Shown: positions 25,001 to 32,314 of the stretch, piece after piece | Layout: each line of letters begins with the position of its first letter | Numbering within the stretch: the first letter of the stretch is position 1 | Assembly: GCF_943181405.1 (NCBI RefSeq) | Contig: NZ_CALPBY010000003.1 | Span: 620,001 to 684,000, forward strand | Origin: Cellulosimicrobium sp. Marseille-Q4280 | GTDB taxonomy: Bacteria; Actinomycetota; Actinomycetes; Actinomycetales; Cellulomonadaceae | Direction of reading: 5' to 3' | Length of the DNA: 64,000 nt | Notes under the pieces: model-generated | The model's database searches: none | Told to the model about the DNA's origin: nothing | What the model saw: only the letters and a program-made list of their open reading frames with translations | Program-made: the position numbers and the translations under genes

Positions 25001-27642
25001 TCGTGCCCGAGCGCCGGCTGGATGACGACCTGCTCGTCGTCGATCGCGTCGCCGTCCGGCGAGTCCTCCGCGTCCGTCACCGCGACGTCCCACGTGATCG
25101 CGTCGCCGAAGTTGAAGAACGCACCCGTCGGCGGCAGGCCGAAGTCGACCTCGGGCCGCGTGTTGCCCACCGTGATCGGCACGGTCGCCGTGCCGGTCTT
25201 GCCCGCGGTGTCGGTCACCGTGAGGCGGGCGTCGTAGACGCCGTTCGCGGTGTAGGTGTGGCTCGGCGCGACCTCGGTCGAGTCGGTCTGGCCGTCACCG
25301 TCGAAGTCCCACGCGTACGTGAGGTCCTCGTTCTCCGGGTCGGAGCTCTCCGAGCCGTCGAAGGAGACGACGAGCGGCGCGATGCCGGAGTCGGGCGTCG
25401 CCGTCGGCGACGCGACCGGCGAGCGCGAGCCCGACACGTAGTCGATCCGGTGCAGGCCCGAGCTGGGGTTGTCGCGACCGAAGCCGCCGCCCCAGTCGAG
25501 CACGTACATCGAGCCGTCCGGCCCGAACTTCGAGTCGATCGGCGCGAGGAACTCCTCGTCGGGAAGGAACGGGTTGACCTTCTCGACGTCGCTGGCGCCG
25601 GAAGCGGCCTCAGGGTCCTTGAGGTCGATCGAGTACATCGCGTTGCGCGCCCACTCGTAGAAGAAGGGCTTGCCGTCGTAGTACTCGGGGAACTTGGTGT
25701 CGGACTCCAGCTCGGGGTCGAACTGGTAGAACGGACCGCCCATGGGGGCGAGGCCGCCGCCCGCGTTGATGGCACCGGGCACCGAGGAGCGCTGGTACCC
25801 GTAGAAGAGGTCGGCCGGCTGCGCCGGGGGCAGCTCGGTCAGGCCCGTGTTGAGGACCGAGTCGTTGACCGGGGCGTCGCAGTCGAAGAAGTCACCGACG
25901 GTGACCGGGCTCGTCCGGTAGTCGACGTCACGGAACGGCTCGTTGTTCCCCATGCACAGGGGCCACCCGAAGTTCCCGGCCTCCTTGACGAGGTTCCACT
26001 CCGCGATGCCCGCGGGACCGCGGTTGGCCAGGTTGTCCGACCCGTTGTCCGGCGAGTAGTCGGCGACGCCGAGGTTGCCGGTCTCCGGGTCGATCGTGAA
26101 CCGGAACGGGTTGCGGAAGCCCATCGCGTAGATCTCGGGGAGCGTCTTGTCGTCCGCGTCGGCCGCCTCGTCGAAGAGGTTGCCCTCGGGGATCGAGTAC
26201 GTGCCGTCGGCCTCGGGGTGGATGCGCAGGACCTTGCCGCGCAGGTCGTTCGTGTTCGCCGACGTCGCGCGCGCGTCGTGCAGACGTCCGGGCCGCTCCG
26301 AGAGGGGCGCGTAGCCGCCCGACGGCTCGGAGTGCGGGTTCACGTCGTCGCCGACGCCGATGTACAGGTCACCGCTCGCCGGGTCGACGATGATCCCACC
26401 GCCGGTGTGGCCCGGCTCGTCGGGCAGACGCCCGGCGGGGATCTCGATGACCACGACCTCCGACGCCGGGTCGATGACGGTCGCACCCGGTCCGTCCGAC
26501 GTCACGGTGAACCGCGAGACGCGGCTGACGAAGTTCGCGGGGTCCGAGTCGTCCTCGCTCGCCGGTGAGTAGTACTGGTAGAGGTACCCGTTGGTCGCGA
26601 AGTCCTTGTCGAGCGCGAGCCCGAGGAGCCCGTCCTCGCCGCCCGAGTAGACCGGGATCGTGAGCGCCGTCGTCGTGTTCTGCGTCCGCGGGTCGTAGAC
26701 GCGGATCTGCCCGCGCACCAGCTCGGTGTAGAACACGCGGCCGTCGGGCGCGATGTCGATGCCGAACGGGGCGCTCGTGTTGGTGTCGAGCGCGACCTTC
26801 TCGAACTGGCTCCAGTCCGTGCCGCCGCAGTCGCCCTCGACCAGGCCCGCGGCCCACTGCACGCCGCCGACGAGGTGCTGCACGAAGTCGGGCTCGTCCG
26901 TGTAGTGCGCACCGAAGTGGCCCATGCCGGTCATCCAGGCGCGGCCGCCGTCGTAGGGCTTGCACCACGAGATGGGGTGGTCGTAGCCCATGGCGTTGCC
27001 GCCCGGGGCGTAGGTCGACTCGTCCATCGTCGCGAGCACGTGCGCGTCGCCCCGCACGTTCGCGGAGAAGTTGTACCACTCGTCGGCACGGTCCCAGCGC
27101 TGCGGGAGGTGCTCCGTGGACGGGTGCGTCCGGTCCTCGACGCGGACCGTGCCGGGCAGGCCGGGGCTCGTCCCGGTGGCGGCGTGACCGGGCATCAGCG
27201 CGCCGATCATGTCGTCCCACCACTGGTAGCTGCCGCGCATGTCCGTGGCGTTGTGGATGGCGACGATGCCGCCGCCCGCCTGCTGGTAGCGCTCCAGAGC
27301 GGCCTTCTGGTCCGCGTCCCACGGGTCGCCCGAGGTCTGGAACATGACGAGGGCGTCGTACTCGGCGAGTCCCTCGTCGGTGAAGACGCTCGAGTCCTCC
27401 GTGTGGTCGGACTCGATGCCCACCTCGGCGAACGCGGCCTCGAGCACCGGGGTGCCCTGCGTGATCGCCTCGGTGTGCCGGAACTGGGTCGTCTTGGTGA
27501 AGATGAGCACCTTGTGCTCGTCGTCGGGCTCGATCGGTACGACGTCGGCCGTGGCCATCGTGACGGGCGCGAGCGTGAACGCCAGCGCTCCGATGGTCAG
27601 GGCCGCGACGGACCTCCCCCTGCGGGGACGTCGTGCGGTCAT
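22051..27642 (-). CDS. secreted ThuA - sorbosone/glucose dehydrogenase-like - PKD - CBM6 - lectin-like fusion protein
   Basis: A 1863-residue exported protein. A signal peptide (about 1-33, ending ATMATA-type) is followed by a ThuA-like amidotransferase-fold domain (about 43-267; VLIFTKTTQFRHTEAI, GGGIVAIHNATD, DEWYNF). Next is a PQQ-type sugar dehydrogenase beta-propeller (about 278-735; GGEDGLLGLALDKDF, HTGGGIIVDPASGDLYIGVGD, GKVLRIHPE, YAMGFRNPFRFTIDP). Then come a PKD domain (about 740-828), a His-rich GHDAHAHPAEPLHG segment, a CBM6-like domain (about 945-1065), an Ig-like domain (about 1070-1160), three DUF1349-type concanavalin-like modules (about 1160-1345, 1362-1560, 1570-1760) and a C-terminal beta domain. 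Start ATG follows GGAGG by 8 nt. Likely a cell-surface oxidoreductase bound to glycans. Substrate and PQQ dependence are unproven, and no PQQ biosynthesis genes are in view. Paralogue of 37448-42460. Confidence 0.88.
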   Translation of the reverse strand: MTARRPRRGRSVAALTIGALAFTLAPVTMATADVVPIEPDDEHKVLIFTKTTQFRHTEAITQGTPVLEAAFAEVGIESDHTEDSSVFTDEGLAEYDALVMFQTSGDPWDADQKAALERYQQAGGGIVAIHNATDMRGSYQWWDDMIGALMPGHAATGTSPGLPGTVRVEDRTHPSTEHLPQRWDRADEWYNFSANVRGDAHVLATMDESTYAPGGNAMGYDHPISWCKPYDGGRAWMTGMGHFGAHYTDEPDFVQHLVGGVQWAAGLVEGDCGGTDWSQFEKVALDTNTSAPFGIDIAPDGRVFYTELVRGQIRVYDPRTQNTTTALTIPVYSGGEDGLLGLALDKDFATNGYLYQYYSPASEDDSDPANFVSRVSRFTVTSDGPGATVIDPASEVVVIEIPAGRLPDEPGHTGGGIIVDPASGDLYIGVGDDVNPHSEPSGGYAPLSERPGRLHDARATSANTNDLRGKVLRIHPEADGTYSIPEGNLFDEAADADDKTLPEIYAMGFRNPFRFTIDPETGNLGVADYSPDNGSDNLANRGPAGIAEWNLVKEAGNFGWPLCMGNNEPFRDVDYRTSPVTVGDFFDCDAPVNDSVLNTGLTELPPAQPADLFYGYQRSSVPGAINAGGGLAPMGGPFYQFDPELESDTKFPEYYDGKPFFYEWARNAMYSIDLKDPEAASGASDVEKVNPFLPDEEFLAPIDSKFGPDGSMYVLDWGGGFGRDNPSSGLHRIDYVSGSRSPVASPTATPDSGIAPLVVSFDGSESSDPENEDLTYAWDFDGDGQTDSTEVAPSHTYTANGVYDARLTVTDTAGKTGTATVPITVGNTRPEVDFGLPPTGAFFNFGDAITWDVAVTDAEDSPDGDAIDDEQVVIQPALGHDAHAHPAEPLHGRTGTVQTSLGGGHSEDMNVFYVIDARYTDNGGEGDVPALTGSDTTLIFPKKREAEFTAASEGTTTIPSRDVEGGGSVITGADGAWASYDPVSLYGVEALNLRVASAAEGTVELRRDAPDGELLGTAEIPQTGLGTFTDVRVEATDPMEPFTLYVVFPGAGERRLNFIEADGKAVSDTTRPKVSITAPEAGVRLEQGEITVTAEADDTENTVTEVEFFVDGESIGTDTEAPYEATWEVTEDNNYELTAVATNDKGLYTRSRIVVAQVGDLFAGMKTFTNANGTFEQLAEGRYLVTSGGANMWQGTNEYSSVYREQAADENWSATVRINSQGNSNGSAKAGIIVRNDVTQAGSSQGYAALGIRPSGGFEWLRGNASGQLATSTSASTTSYPAWVRIVRDGDLYTASWSKDGETFTQIGEPQTLPGAAAVQDVGMFVTAHSTTTTSAVEFQGFVFDDDPTTPEEPGEQTPPQCLAHASDEFDGDELDGRWTVVRQAEGSAIGVADGHAVLPVVQGDINEAVTGPISYLGQPAPAGAWTLETKLDVPLARHWQHAGLLVHVDDDEYTKLAFTKNQNGNRFLEFQTETGGTRTWHGQENVAADFPSAIHLRLVSDGEQITAAYSADGETWTDLAGAAPVKDGATFGVMAGGDTATADTVARVDYVRVSGAEPDDGVREPSDEFEGDALDGCRWDAVVRYDGTKAAVADGELRITTQPGDINAAANGDPRNFVLQTAPEGDWVAETRFEAPLAHRWQLAGLLAYADDDNYVKLDVVAKNAPGAALNLGAELVSEKGAQFGNGGNRALEIADSTESGYWYLRLEKTGTTYQGWVSDGGVSWEPLGEPVTNDVPLTSIGVMAIGPEQETPVTVAFDWFRLTAGDEEPAVAVEAEASVRCLAGKAYVAVRATNADEAAAAITLATPYGTKEFGEVAVGTSAYQSFAVRAADVEAGAATVTATIGDRTATLEVPFDAHTCG

Positions 27643-27745
27643 CGTGGTGCCTCCAGGGGCATGACGTGCGGGACCGGGCGTCGTCGCCCGGTCAGGGTGG
27701 TCGTCATCCCGCGGCGTGCCGGCGCCGGCGGTCGTCCTACGACTG

Positions 27746-28639
27746 TCAGGGCTCCGGTACGGGCATCAGTCCCTTCAGGTGGGCCAGGCCATCGACGGCG
27801 ATGGCGTCCTGGGTCGGGGCCAGCGGCCGCCAGATCGAGGCGGCGGTGGCGATCGTCGCGTTCTCGGCCGTGAAGGACTCGATCACGAGCGGGCCGTCGT
27901 AGCCCGTCTCGTCGAGCGCGGCAAGGAACGCGGGCCAGTCGAGGTGGTCGGCGCCGGGTGCACCGCGGTCGTTGCCGCAGACCTGGACGTGCGCGATGCG
28001 CTCGCCCGCGCGCCGCACGGCGGCGGGCAGGTCCGTCTCCTCGATATTCATGTGGTAGATGTCGAGCATCAGGCCGATGCCCTCGGCGGGCAGTCGCCGC
28101 ACGACCTCGAGGCCCTGGTCGACCGTGTTGACCAGGCTCGTCTCGTACCGGTTGAGCGGCTCGAGCCCGACGACCACGCCCGCCCCGACGGCGTGCTCGA
28201 CCACGGGTCCGAGGTTCTCGGCGAGCTCGTCGTAGGCGGCCTCGCGCTCCGCGGGGCTCAGCCGCCACGTGCGGCCGACCGACGCGTACGCCGGTCCGCC
28301 GATCACGGGCGCCCCGACCGTGCGCGCGGCGTCGGCGACGCGGCGCAGGTAGTCCTGCGTGGACCGGACGGTCGCGGCGTCGGTCGCGACGAGCTCGCGC
28401 CCGTCGCCCATGACGAGCGACACGCTCGCCCCGAGGCCGTGGTCGGCAAGGACGCGCGCGGCGAGCGCCGGGTCCCAGTCGCCGGGGTTCTCGACGGGGA
28501 GCTCGAGCACGTCGAACCCCCAGCCGGCGACGCGCGGCGCGATCTCGCGCAGGGACGCGTCGGTGAGCGGGGAGGTCCACACCCAGGTGTTGACGCCGAG
28601 GCGGCGGGGGCGCAGGGCGGGTCGGTCCGGTAGAGCCAC
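27746..28639 (-). CDS. sugar phosphate isomerase/epimerase family TIM barrel (tagatose 3-epimerase-like)
   Basis: The 297-residue AP-endonuclease-2/xylose-isomerase-like TIM barrel resembles the D-tagatose/D-psicose 3-epimerase branch. The four metal-binding acidic/His positions are visible: GLEPLNRYE (about 159-167), LDIYHMNIEE (about 192-201), HVQVCGNDRGAPG (about 218-230) and VIESF (about 252-256). The GTG start at 28639 is preceded by GAGAGAG. It lies between the binding-protein gene and the ThuA fusion gene of operon A. Family members isomerise keto-sugars, and relatives in 3-keto-glycoside pathways carry out eliminations or hydrations, so a role downstream of the Gfo/Idh dehydrogenase is plausible; the exact substrate cannot be read. 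Confidence 0.87.
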   Translation of the reverse strand: MALPDRPALRPRRLGVNTWVWTSPLTDASLREIAPRVAGWGFDVLELPVENPGDWDPALAARVLADHGLGASVSLVMGDGRELVATDAATVRSTQDYLRRVADAARTVGAPVIGGPAYASVGRTWRLSPAEREAAYDELAENLGPVVEHAVGAGVVVGLEPLNRYETSLVNTVDQGLEVVRRLPAEGIGLMLDIYHMNIEETDLPAAVRRAGERIAHVQVCGNDRGAPGADHLDWPAFLAALDETGYDGPLVIESFTAENATIATAASIWRPLAPTQDAIAVDGLAHLKGLMPVPEP

Positions 28640-28666
28640 GTCGCTCTCTCTCGTCGGTGGTCCGTG

Positions 28667-28731
28667 CCCGGTGCCCGACGACGGGCCGTCGCCTCCGCGG
28701 AGGAGGTGACGGTCCGCCGTCGGGCACCGGG
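28667..28731 (-). terminator. long hairpin between binding-protein and epimerase genes
   Basis: A perfect 14-bp outer stem (28667-28680 with 28718-28731) continues inward with an 8-bp stem holding one G-U pair. It could lower expression of genes downstream of the binding protein or protect its transcript. Confidence 0.5.
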
Positions 28732-28734
28732 CGG

Positions 28735-28759
28735 CGGGCGGTCCCTTCAGGACCGCCCG
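28735..28759 (-). terminator. hairpin directly after the binding-protein gene
   Basis: Perfect 10-bp stem CGGGCGGTCC with loop CTTCA, 32 nt past the stop codon and immediately before the longer hairpin. Confidence 0.5.
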
Positions 28760-28760
28760 C

Positions 28761-28796
28761 GGTCGGTCAGCGGGTCGGTCAGCGGGTCGGTCAGCG
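28761..28796. repeat. 12-bp tandem repeat that repeats the stop codon
   Basis: Three exact copies of GGTCGGTCAGCG. Read on the minus strand each unit carries TGA in the same frame, so the binding-protein gene ends in three in-frame TGA codons spaced four codons apart. Confidence 0.8.
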
Positions 28797-30023
28797 GTCC
28801 GTCCAGGCCTCGGGGTATCCCGGCAGGTCCTCGCCGCCGAACTTCGCGTAGTGCAGCGACGGCATCTCGGAGTTCGCCTCGAGGTACGCGTCGAGCTCGT
28901 CGGCCTCGATCGGGACCTGCGGGAGGACCCACTCGGAGGGGACCTCCTCGCCGGCCCAGATCATCTGCGCGGCGAGGATCGGGGTGCGCCACTGGAAGTT
29001 GGAGTACACCGCCCCGATCGCGTTCATGTCGGTCTCCTGCCACTTGCGCAGGAAGCTCATCTCGTCCTCGCCCATGAACACCGGGTACGGCTTGCCGGCG
29101 TCCTCGAACGCCTCGACCGCGGCGACGGCGCCGTCGCCCGCGTCCATCCAGATGCCGTCCACGTCACCGCGCTGCAGGTACTGCGTGACGATGTCCTTGA
29201 TCTGCGCGGCGTCGCCGCCGGTGAACTCCTGCCCGACGACCTCGAGGCCCGACTCGGAGAAGATCTTGTCGGCCGCGGCCCAGCGGTTCTCCAGGACGTC
29301 GACGCCCGGGAGGATGCGCAGGGCGAGGACCGTCGAGCCCTCGTCGAGGTTGTCGACGAGGTACTCGGCGCCGTCGGCGCCGTACGCGTAGCCGCCGATC
29401 GGGTGGATGAAGGTCACCATGCAGTCGGTGTTGACGCCACGGTCGAACACGATGACGGGCTTGCCGGACTCGCAGGCGGCCTCGACCGCCGGCGTGAGCG
29501 TCGCGGTGGTCGACGGGGACACGATGATCGCGTCGCAGTCGCCGGCCGCGACGAACGCCTGGATGTCGGAGATCTGCTTGTTGTCGTCGTCGGCCGCGTC
29601 GGACACGCGGAACTCGCCGATGACGCCCTCCTCCGTGAGGACGTCGACCTGCTGCTGCATCGTGATGAAGCCGGTCACGCGCCACGGGTTCGAGACCGAC
29701 GCGTTGGAGAAGCACAGCGTCTTGCCGCCGCCCTCGCTCGCGAACTCGGCGGTGTCCACGTACTCGGGCTCGATCGCCTGGAGCCACGGCTGGTCGGCCG
29801 GCCCCTCGGGCTCGATGTCGCGCTGCGCGAGCTGACGGTCGTAGTCGGCCTGGACGAACCACTCGGAGTCGGCGCCGCCGGTCTCCTCGCCGCCCTCGGT
29901 CTCCTCGGCCGAGGTCTCGCCGCCGCCCTCCGGCGCGTCCGTCGGGGTGTCGGTGGTGCAGGCGGCGGTGAGGAACAGTGTCGCCACTGCCGCGCCGGCC
30001 AGGAGTGCTCGTGTACGTCGCAT
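28791..30023 (-). CDS. sugar ABC transporter substrate-binding lipoprotein (operon A)
   Basis: The 410-residue product has a lipoprotein signal peptide with lipobox LTAAC (Cys22), a long acidic Thr/Glu/Gly-rich tether to about residue 50, and a two-lobe periplasmic-binding-protein fold of the RbsB/LacI type: TLCFSNASVSNPWRVTGF (about 102-119), DAIIVSPSTTATLTPAVEAACESGKPVIVFDRG (middle), and GDVDGIWMDAGDGAVAAVEAFEDAG. It captures the sugar for the two permeases and ATPase encoded upstream. It is well separated from the permease gene (111 bp) and has its own GGAGAGAGAAGGAC ribosome site, as usual for a highly expressed binding protein. Ligand unknown. Confidence 0.93.
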   Translation of the reverse strand: MRRTRALLAGAAVATLFLTAACTTDTPTDAPEGGGETSAEETEGGEETGGADSEWFVQADYDRQLAQRDIEPEGPADQPWLQAIEPEYVDTAEFASEGGGKTLCFSNASVSNPWRVTGFITMQQQVDVLTEEGVIGEFRVSDAADDDNKQISDIQAFVAAGDCDAIIVSPSTTATLTPAVEAACESGKPVIVFDRGVNTDCMVTFIHPIGGYAYGADGAEYLVDNLDEGSTVLALRILPGVDVLENRWAAADKIFSESGLEVVGQEFTGGDAAQIKDIVTQYLQRGDVDGIWMDAGDGAVAAVEAFEDAGKPYPVFMGEDEMSFLRKWQETDMNAIGAVYSNFQWRTPILAAQMIWAGEEVPSEWVLPQVPIEADELDAYLEANSEMPSLHYAKFGGEDLPGYPEAWTDR

Positions 30024-30134
30024 GTCCTTCTCTCTCCTTGGTGAGACGTCGTCGTCCCGCGGGGTGCGGGGGAAGGGGTGGTGCTGGGTGACGTGGTGGT
30101 GCGGGACTGCCGCCGCGTCGGCGGAACGGGTGCG

Positions 30135-31217
30135 TCAGGCGTGGGCGGGGGCGGGCTCCTTCGGCTCGGCGGACGGCCCGGCGGCGGTCGGGGTGTCGCC
30201 CGAGGTGGCGCGGCGCCGGCCCCGGCGGGGCATCGCCGCGTACGCGACGGCGGCGATGATGATGACGCCCTGGACGGCGGGCCGGATCGTGGACGGCAGG
30301 CTCAGCTGGTTGAACAGCGTGAACAGCGCCTCGAGCGTGAGCGCCCCAGCCATGGCGGCGACGACGGTCCCCCGGCCCCCGCCGAGGACGACGCCGCCGA
30401 GGACGACGGCTGTGATGGCCATGAACTCCAGGCCCTCCCCCACCTGCGCGGTGACACCCGCGTACCCGCCGATGAGGACGGCCGCGACGGTCGCCATGAA
30501 GCCCGAGAGCAGGAAGGCCCGCGTGCGCACCCACCACACCGACGAGCCGGCGTACCCGGCGGCCACGTCGTTGTCGCCCGTGGCGACGAGCGTGCGGCCG
30601 AACGGGCGGCGCATGAGCAGCGCGGCGAGCACGCCCAGCACGACGACGACCATCAGTGCCCACGGGACCTGGAACTGCCCCGGGTTGTCGGGGACGCCCC
30701 CGCGACCCCACTGCCGGAAGCCCTCGGTGAGGGCACCCGTCGGCGCGCCGCCGGTCCAGAGCCGGATCGCCCCGTACAGGACGAGCATCATGCCGAGCGT
30801 CGTGATGAACGACGGCACCTTGAGCAGCGTCGTCACGAGGCCGTTGACGAGTCCGACCGCGAGGCCGAAGAGGAGCATGAGCCCCATGACGGGCCACGTC
30901 ATGGAGTCCTCGCCGTCCATGAGCTTGGCTGCGATGACGACCTGCGCACCCACGAGGGAGCCGACCGAGAGGTCGAACTCGCCCGACACGATGACGAAGT
31001 ACTGCCCGATCGCGAGGATCACGAGCGGCGCGGCCTTCTTGACGAACGCCATGAGCGACGTCGGCTCGCCGAAGGACGGGTTGATCACGAGGATCGCGAC
31101 GAACACGAGGACGAGCAGGGCGAAGACCGTCCAGCTCCCGCCCGCGGTGAGCCGCTCGACGAGGCCCGCGCGAGGTGCGCGCGCGGGGATGGTGCGACGC
31201 GGGTCGACGGTGGTCAT
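30135..31217 (-). CDS. sugar ABC transporter permease (RbsC family, operon A, second)
   Basis: 360-residue inner-membrane permease with about eight to ten spans and RbsC-family landmarks: VIVSGEFDLSVGSLVGAQ (about 75-92), GLVNGLVTTLLKVPSFITTLG, the cytoplasmic GRTLVATGDNDVAAGYAG loop that contacts the ATPase, and TAVVLGGVVLGGGRGTV near the end. The C-terminus is Pro/Ala/Glu-rich. Its ATG overlaps the stop of the other permease gene (ATGA, 31214-31217). Together they likely form a heterodimeric channel, unlike operon B, which encodes one permease. Confidence 0.94.
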   Translation of the reverse strand: MTTVDPRRTIPARAPRAGLVERLTAGGSWTVFALLVLVFVAILVINPSFGEPTSLMAFVKKAAPLVILAIGQYFVIVSGEFDLSVGSLVGAQVVIAAKLMDGEDSMTWPVMGLMLLFGLAVGLVNGLVTTLLKVPSFITTLGMMLVLYGAIRLWTGGAPTGALTEGFRQWGRGGVPDNPGQFQVPWALMVVVVLGVLAALLMRRPFGRTLVATGDNDVAAGYAGSSVWWVRTRAFLLSGFMATVAAVLIGGYAGVTAQVGEGLEFMAITAVVLGGVVLGGGRGTVVAAMAGALTLEALFTLFNQLSLPSTIRPAVQGVIIIAAVAYAAMPRRGRRRATSGDTPTAAGPSAEPKEPAPAHA

Positions 31218-32314
31218 GCGGACGCACCTCCTGCGGTGGTCGTCGGGGTGGCGGGTCGGGACGGCTCGGCGCCCGGTGGCGCCCCGCGGCCGCCCGACCG
31301 GAACCGGGCGCGGCTGCTCGCCGGGTCGATCTGGCGGCGGGCGTAGAGGGCCACGGCGGCGATGATCACGACGCCACGCAGGACGTCCTTGAAGAACGGG
31401 TCGACGTCGAGCACGTTGAACACCGTGTCGAGCACGGCGAGGATCAGCACGCCCCCGACGGTGCCGACGACCGATCCACGACCGCCCAGCAGCAGGGTGC
31501 CCCCGAGGACGACGGCGGCGATCGAGTCGAGGTCGAGGCCGTAGGAGTACACGAGCGCGTTGCCCGTGCCGAAGCGCGCGGCGATGAGCAGCCCCGCGAC
31601 CCCCGCGCACACCGAGCAGAGCACGTGCGCGAGGATCAGCGTCCGGTCGGTCCGGATGCCCGAGAGCCGCGCCACGTCGGCGTTCCCGCCGACGGCGAAC
31701 ATGTGGTAGCCGGGCCTGGTGCGCGTGAGCAGGACCACGCCGACCGCGGCGACGACGAGCATGACGATCGTCGAGACCGGGACCGGACCGACGCGCGTGT
31801 AGCCGAACATCTGGAACGACGCCGGGACCTCCCCCGCCGGACCCTTGAACTGGGTGTCGAGGTAGCCCTTGACGATCAGCCCGACGCCGAGCGTGGCGAT
31901 GAACGGGTTGACGCGCAGCTTCGTGATCACGAGCCCGTTGACCAGCCCGACGAGGGCCGCGACCCCGAGAGCCGCCAGCACCCCGAGCCACACGCGGGAC
32001 GGGTCGCCGGCCATCGTCGTGGCGCCGACGATCGAGCACAGCGCGACGACGTAGCCGACGGACAGGTCGAGGGAGCGGCACAGGATGACGAAGGTCTGCC
32101 CGATCGCGACGAAGCCGAGCAGGCTCGTCTGCGTGAGCATGTAGGCCGTGTTGGCCGTGCTGAACAGGTTGCCGCCGCCCGCTGCCACGAGCACGCCGGC
32201 GATCACGAGGATGCCCACGAGGGCGAGGTAGACGATCTCCGTCGACCCGATCCGCCGCCGGCGTCGTGCGGCGGGGCGGGTGGTGGGGGCGGCGGTCGCG
32301 ACCGCGGTGCTCAT
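31214..32314 (-). CDS. sugar ABC transporter permease (RbsC family, operon A, first)
   Basis: 366-residue permease. The Arg-rich N-terminus is followed by multiple spans with VILCRSLDLSVGYVVALCS, GLVNGLVITKLRVNPFIATLG, the ATPase-contact loop GYHMFAVGGNADVARLSG and AAVVLGGTLLLGGRGSVVG. The start at 32314 overlaps the ATPase stop (ATGA) and the stop overlaps the next permease. The tight coupling indicates a stoichiometric ABC complex. Confidence 0.94.
   Translation of the reverse strand: MSTAVATAAPTTRPAARRRRRIGSTEIVYLALVGILVIAGVLVAAGGGNLFSTANTAYMLTQTSLLGFVAIGQTFVILCRSLDLSVGYVVALCSIVGATTMAGDPSRVWLGVLAALGVAALVGLVNGLVITKLRVNPFIATLGVGLIVKGYLDTQFKGPAGEVPASFQMFGYTRVGPVPVSTIVMLVVAAVGVVLLTRTRPGYHMFAVGGNADVARLSGIRTDRTLILAHVLCSVCAGVAGLLIAARFGTGNALVYSYGLDLDSIAAVVLGGTLLLGGRGSVVGTVGGVLILAVLDTVFNVLDVDPFFKDVLRGVVIIAAVALYARRQIDPASSRARFRSGGRGAPPGAEPSRPATPTTTAGGASA

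Noticed and set aside
21295-26568. Long open frame on the plus strand (over 1700 codons) opposite the ThuA fusion gene
   Set aside because: Its product is Arg/Val/Gly-rich without domains, and it mirrors the codon bias of the minus-strand gene, which has a signal peptide, clear domains and a ribosome site.
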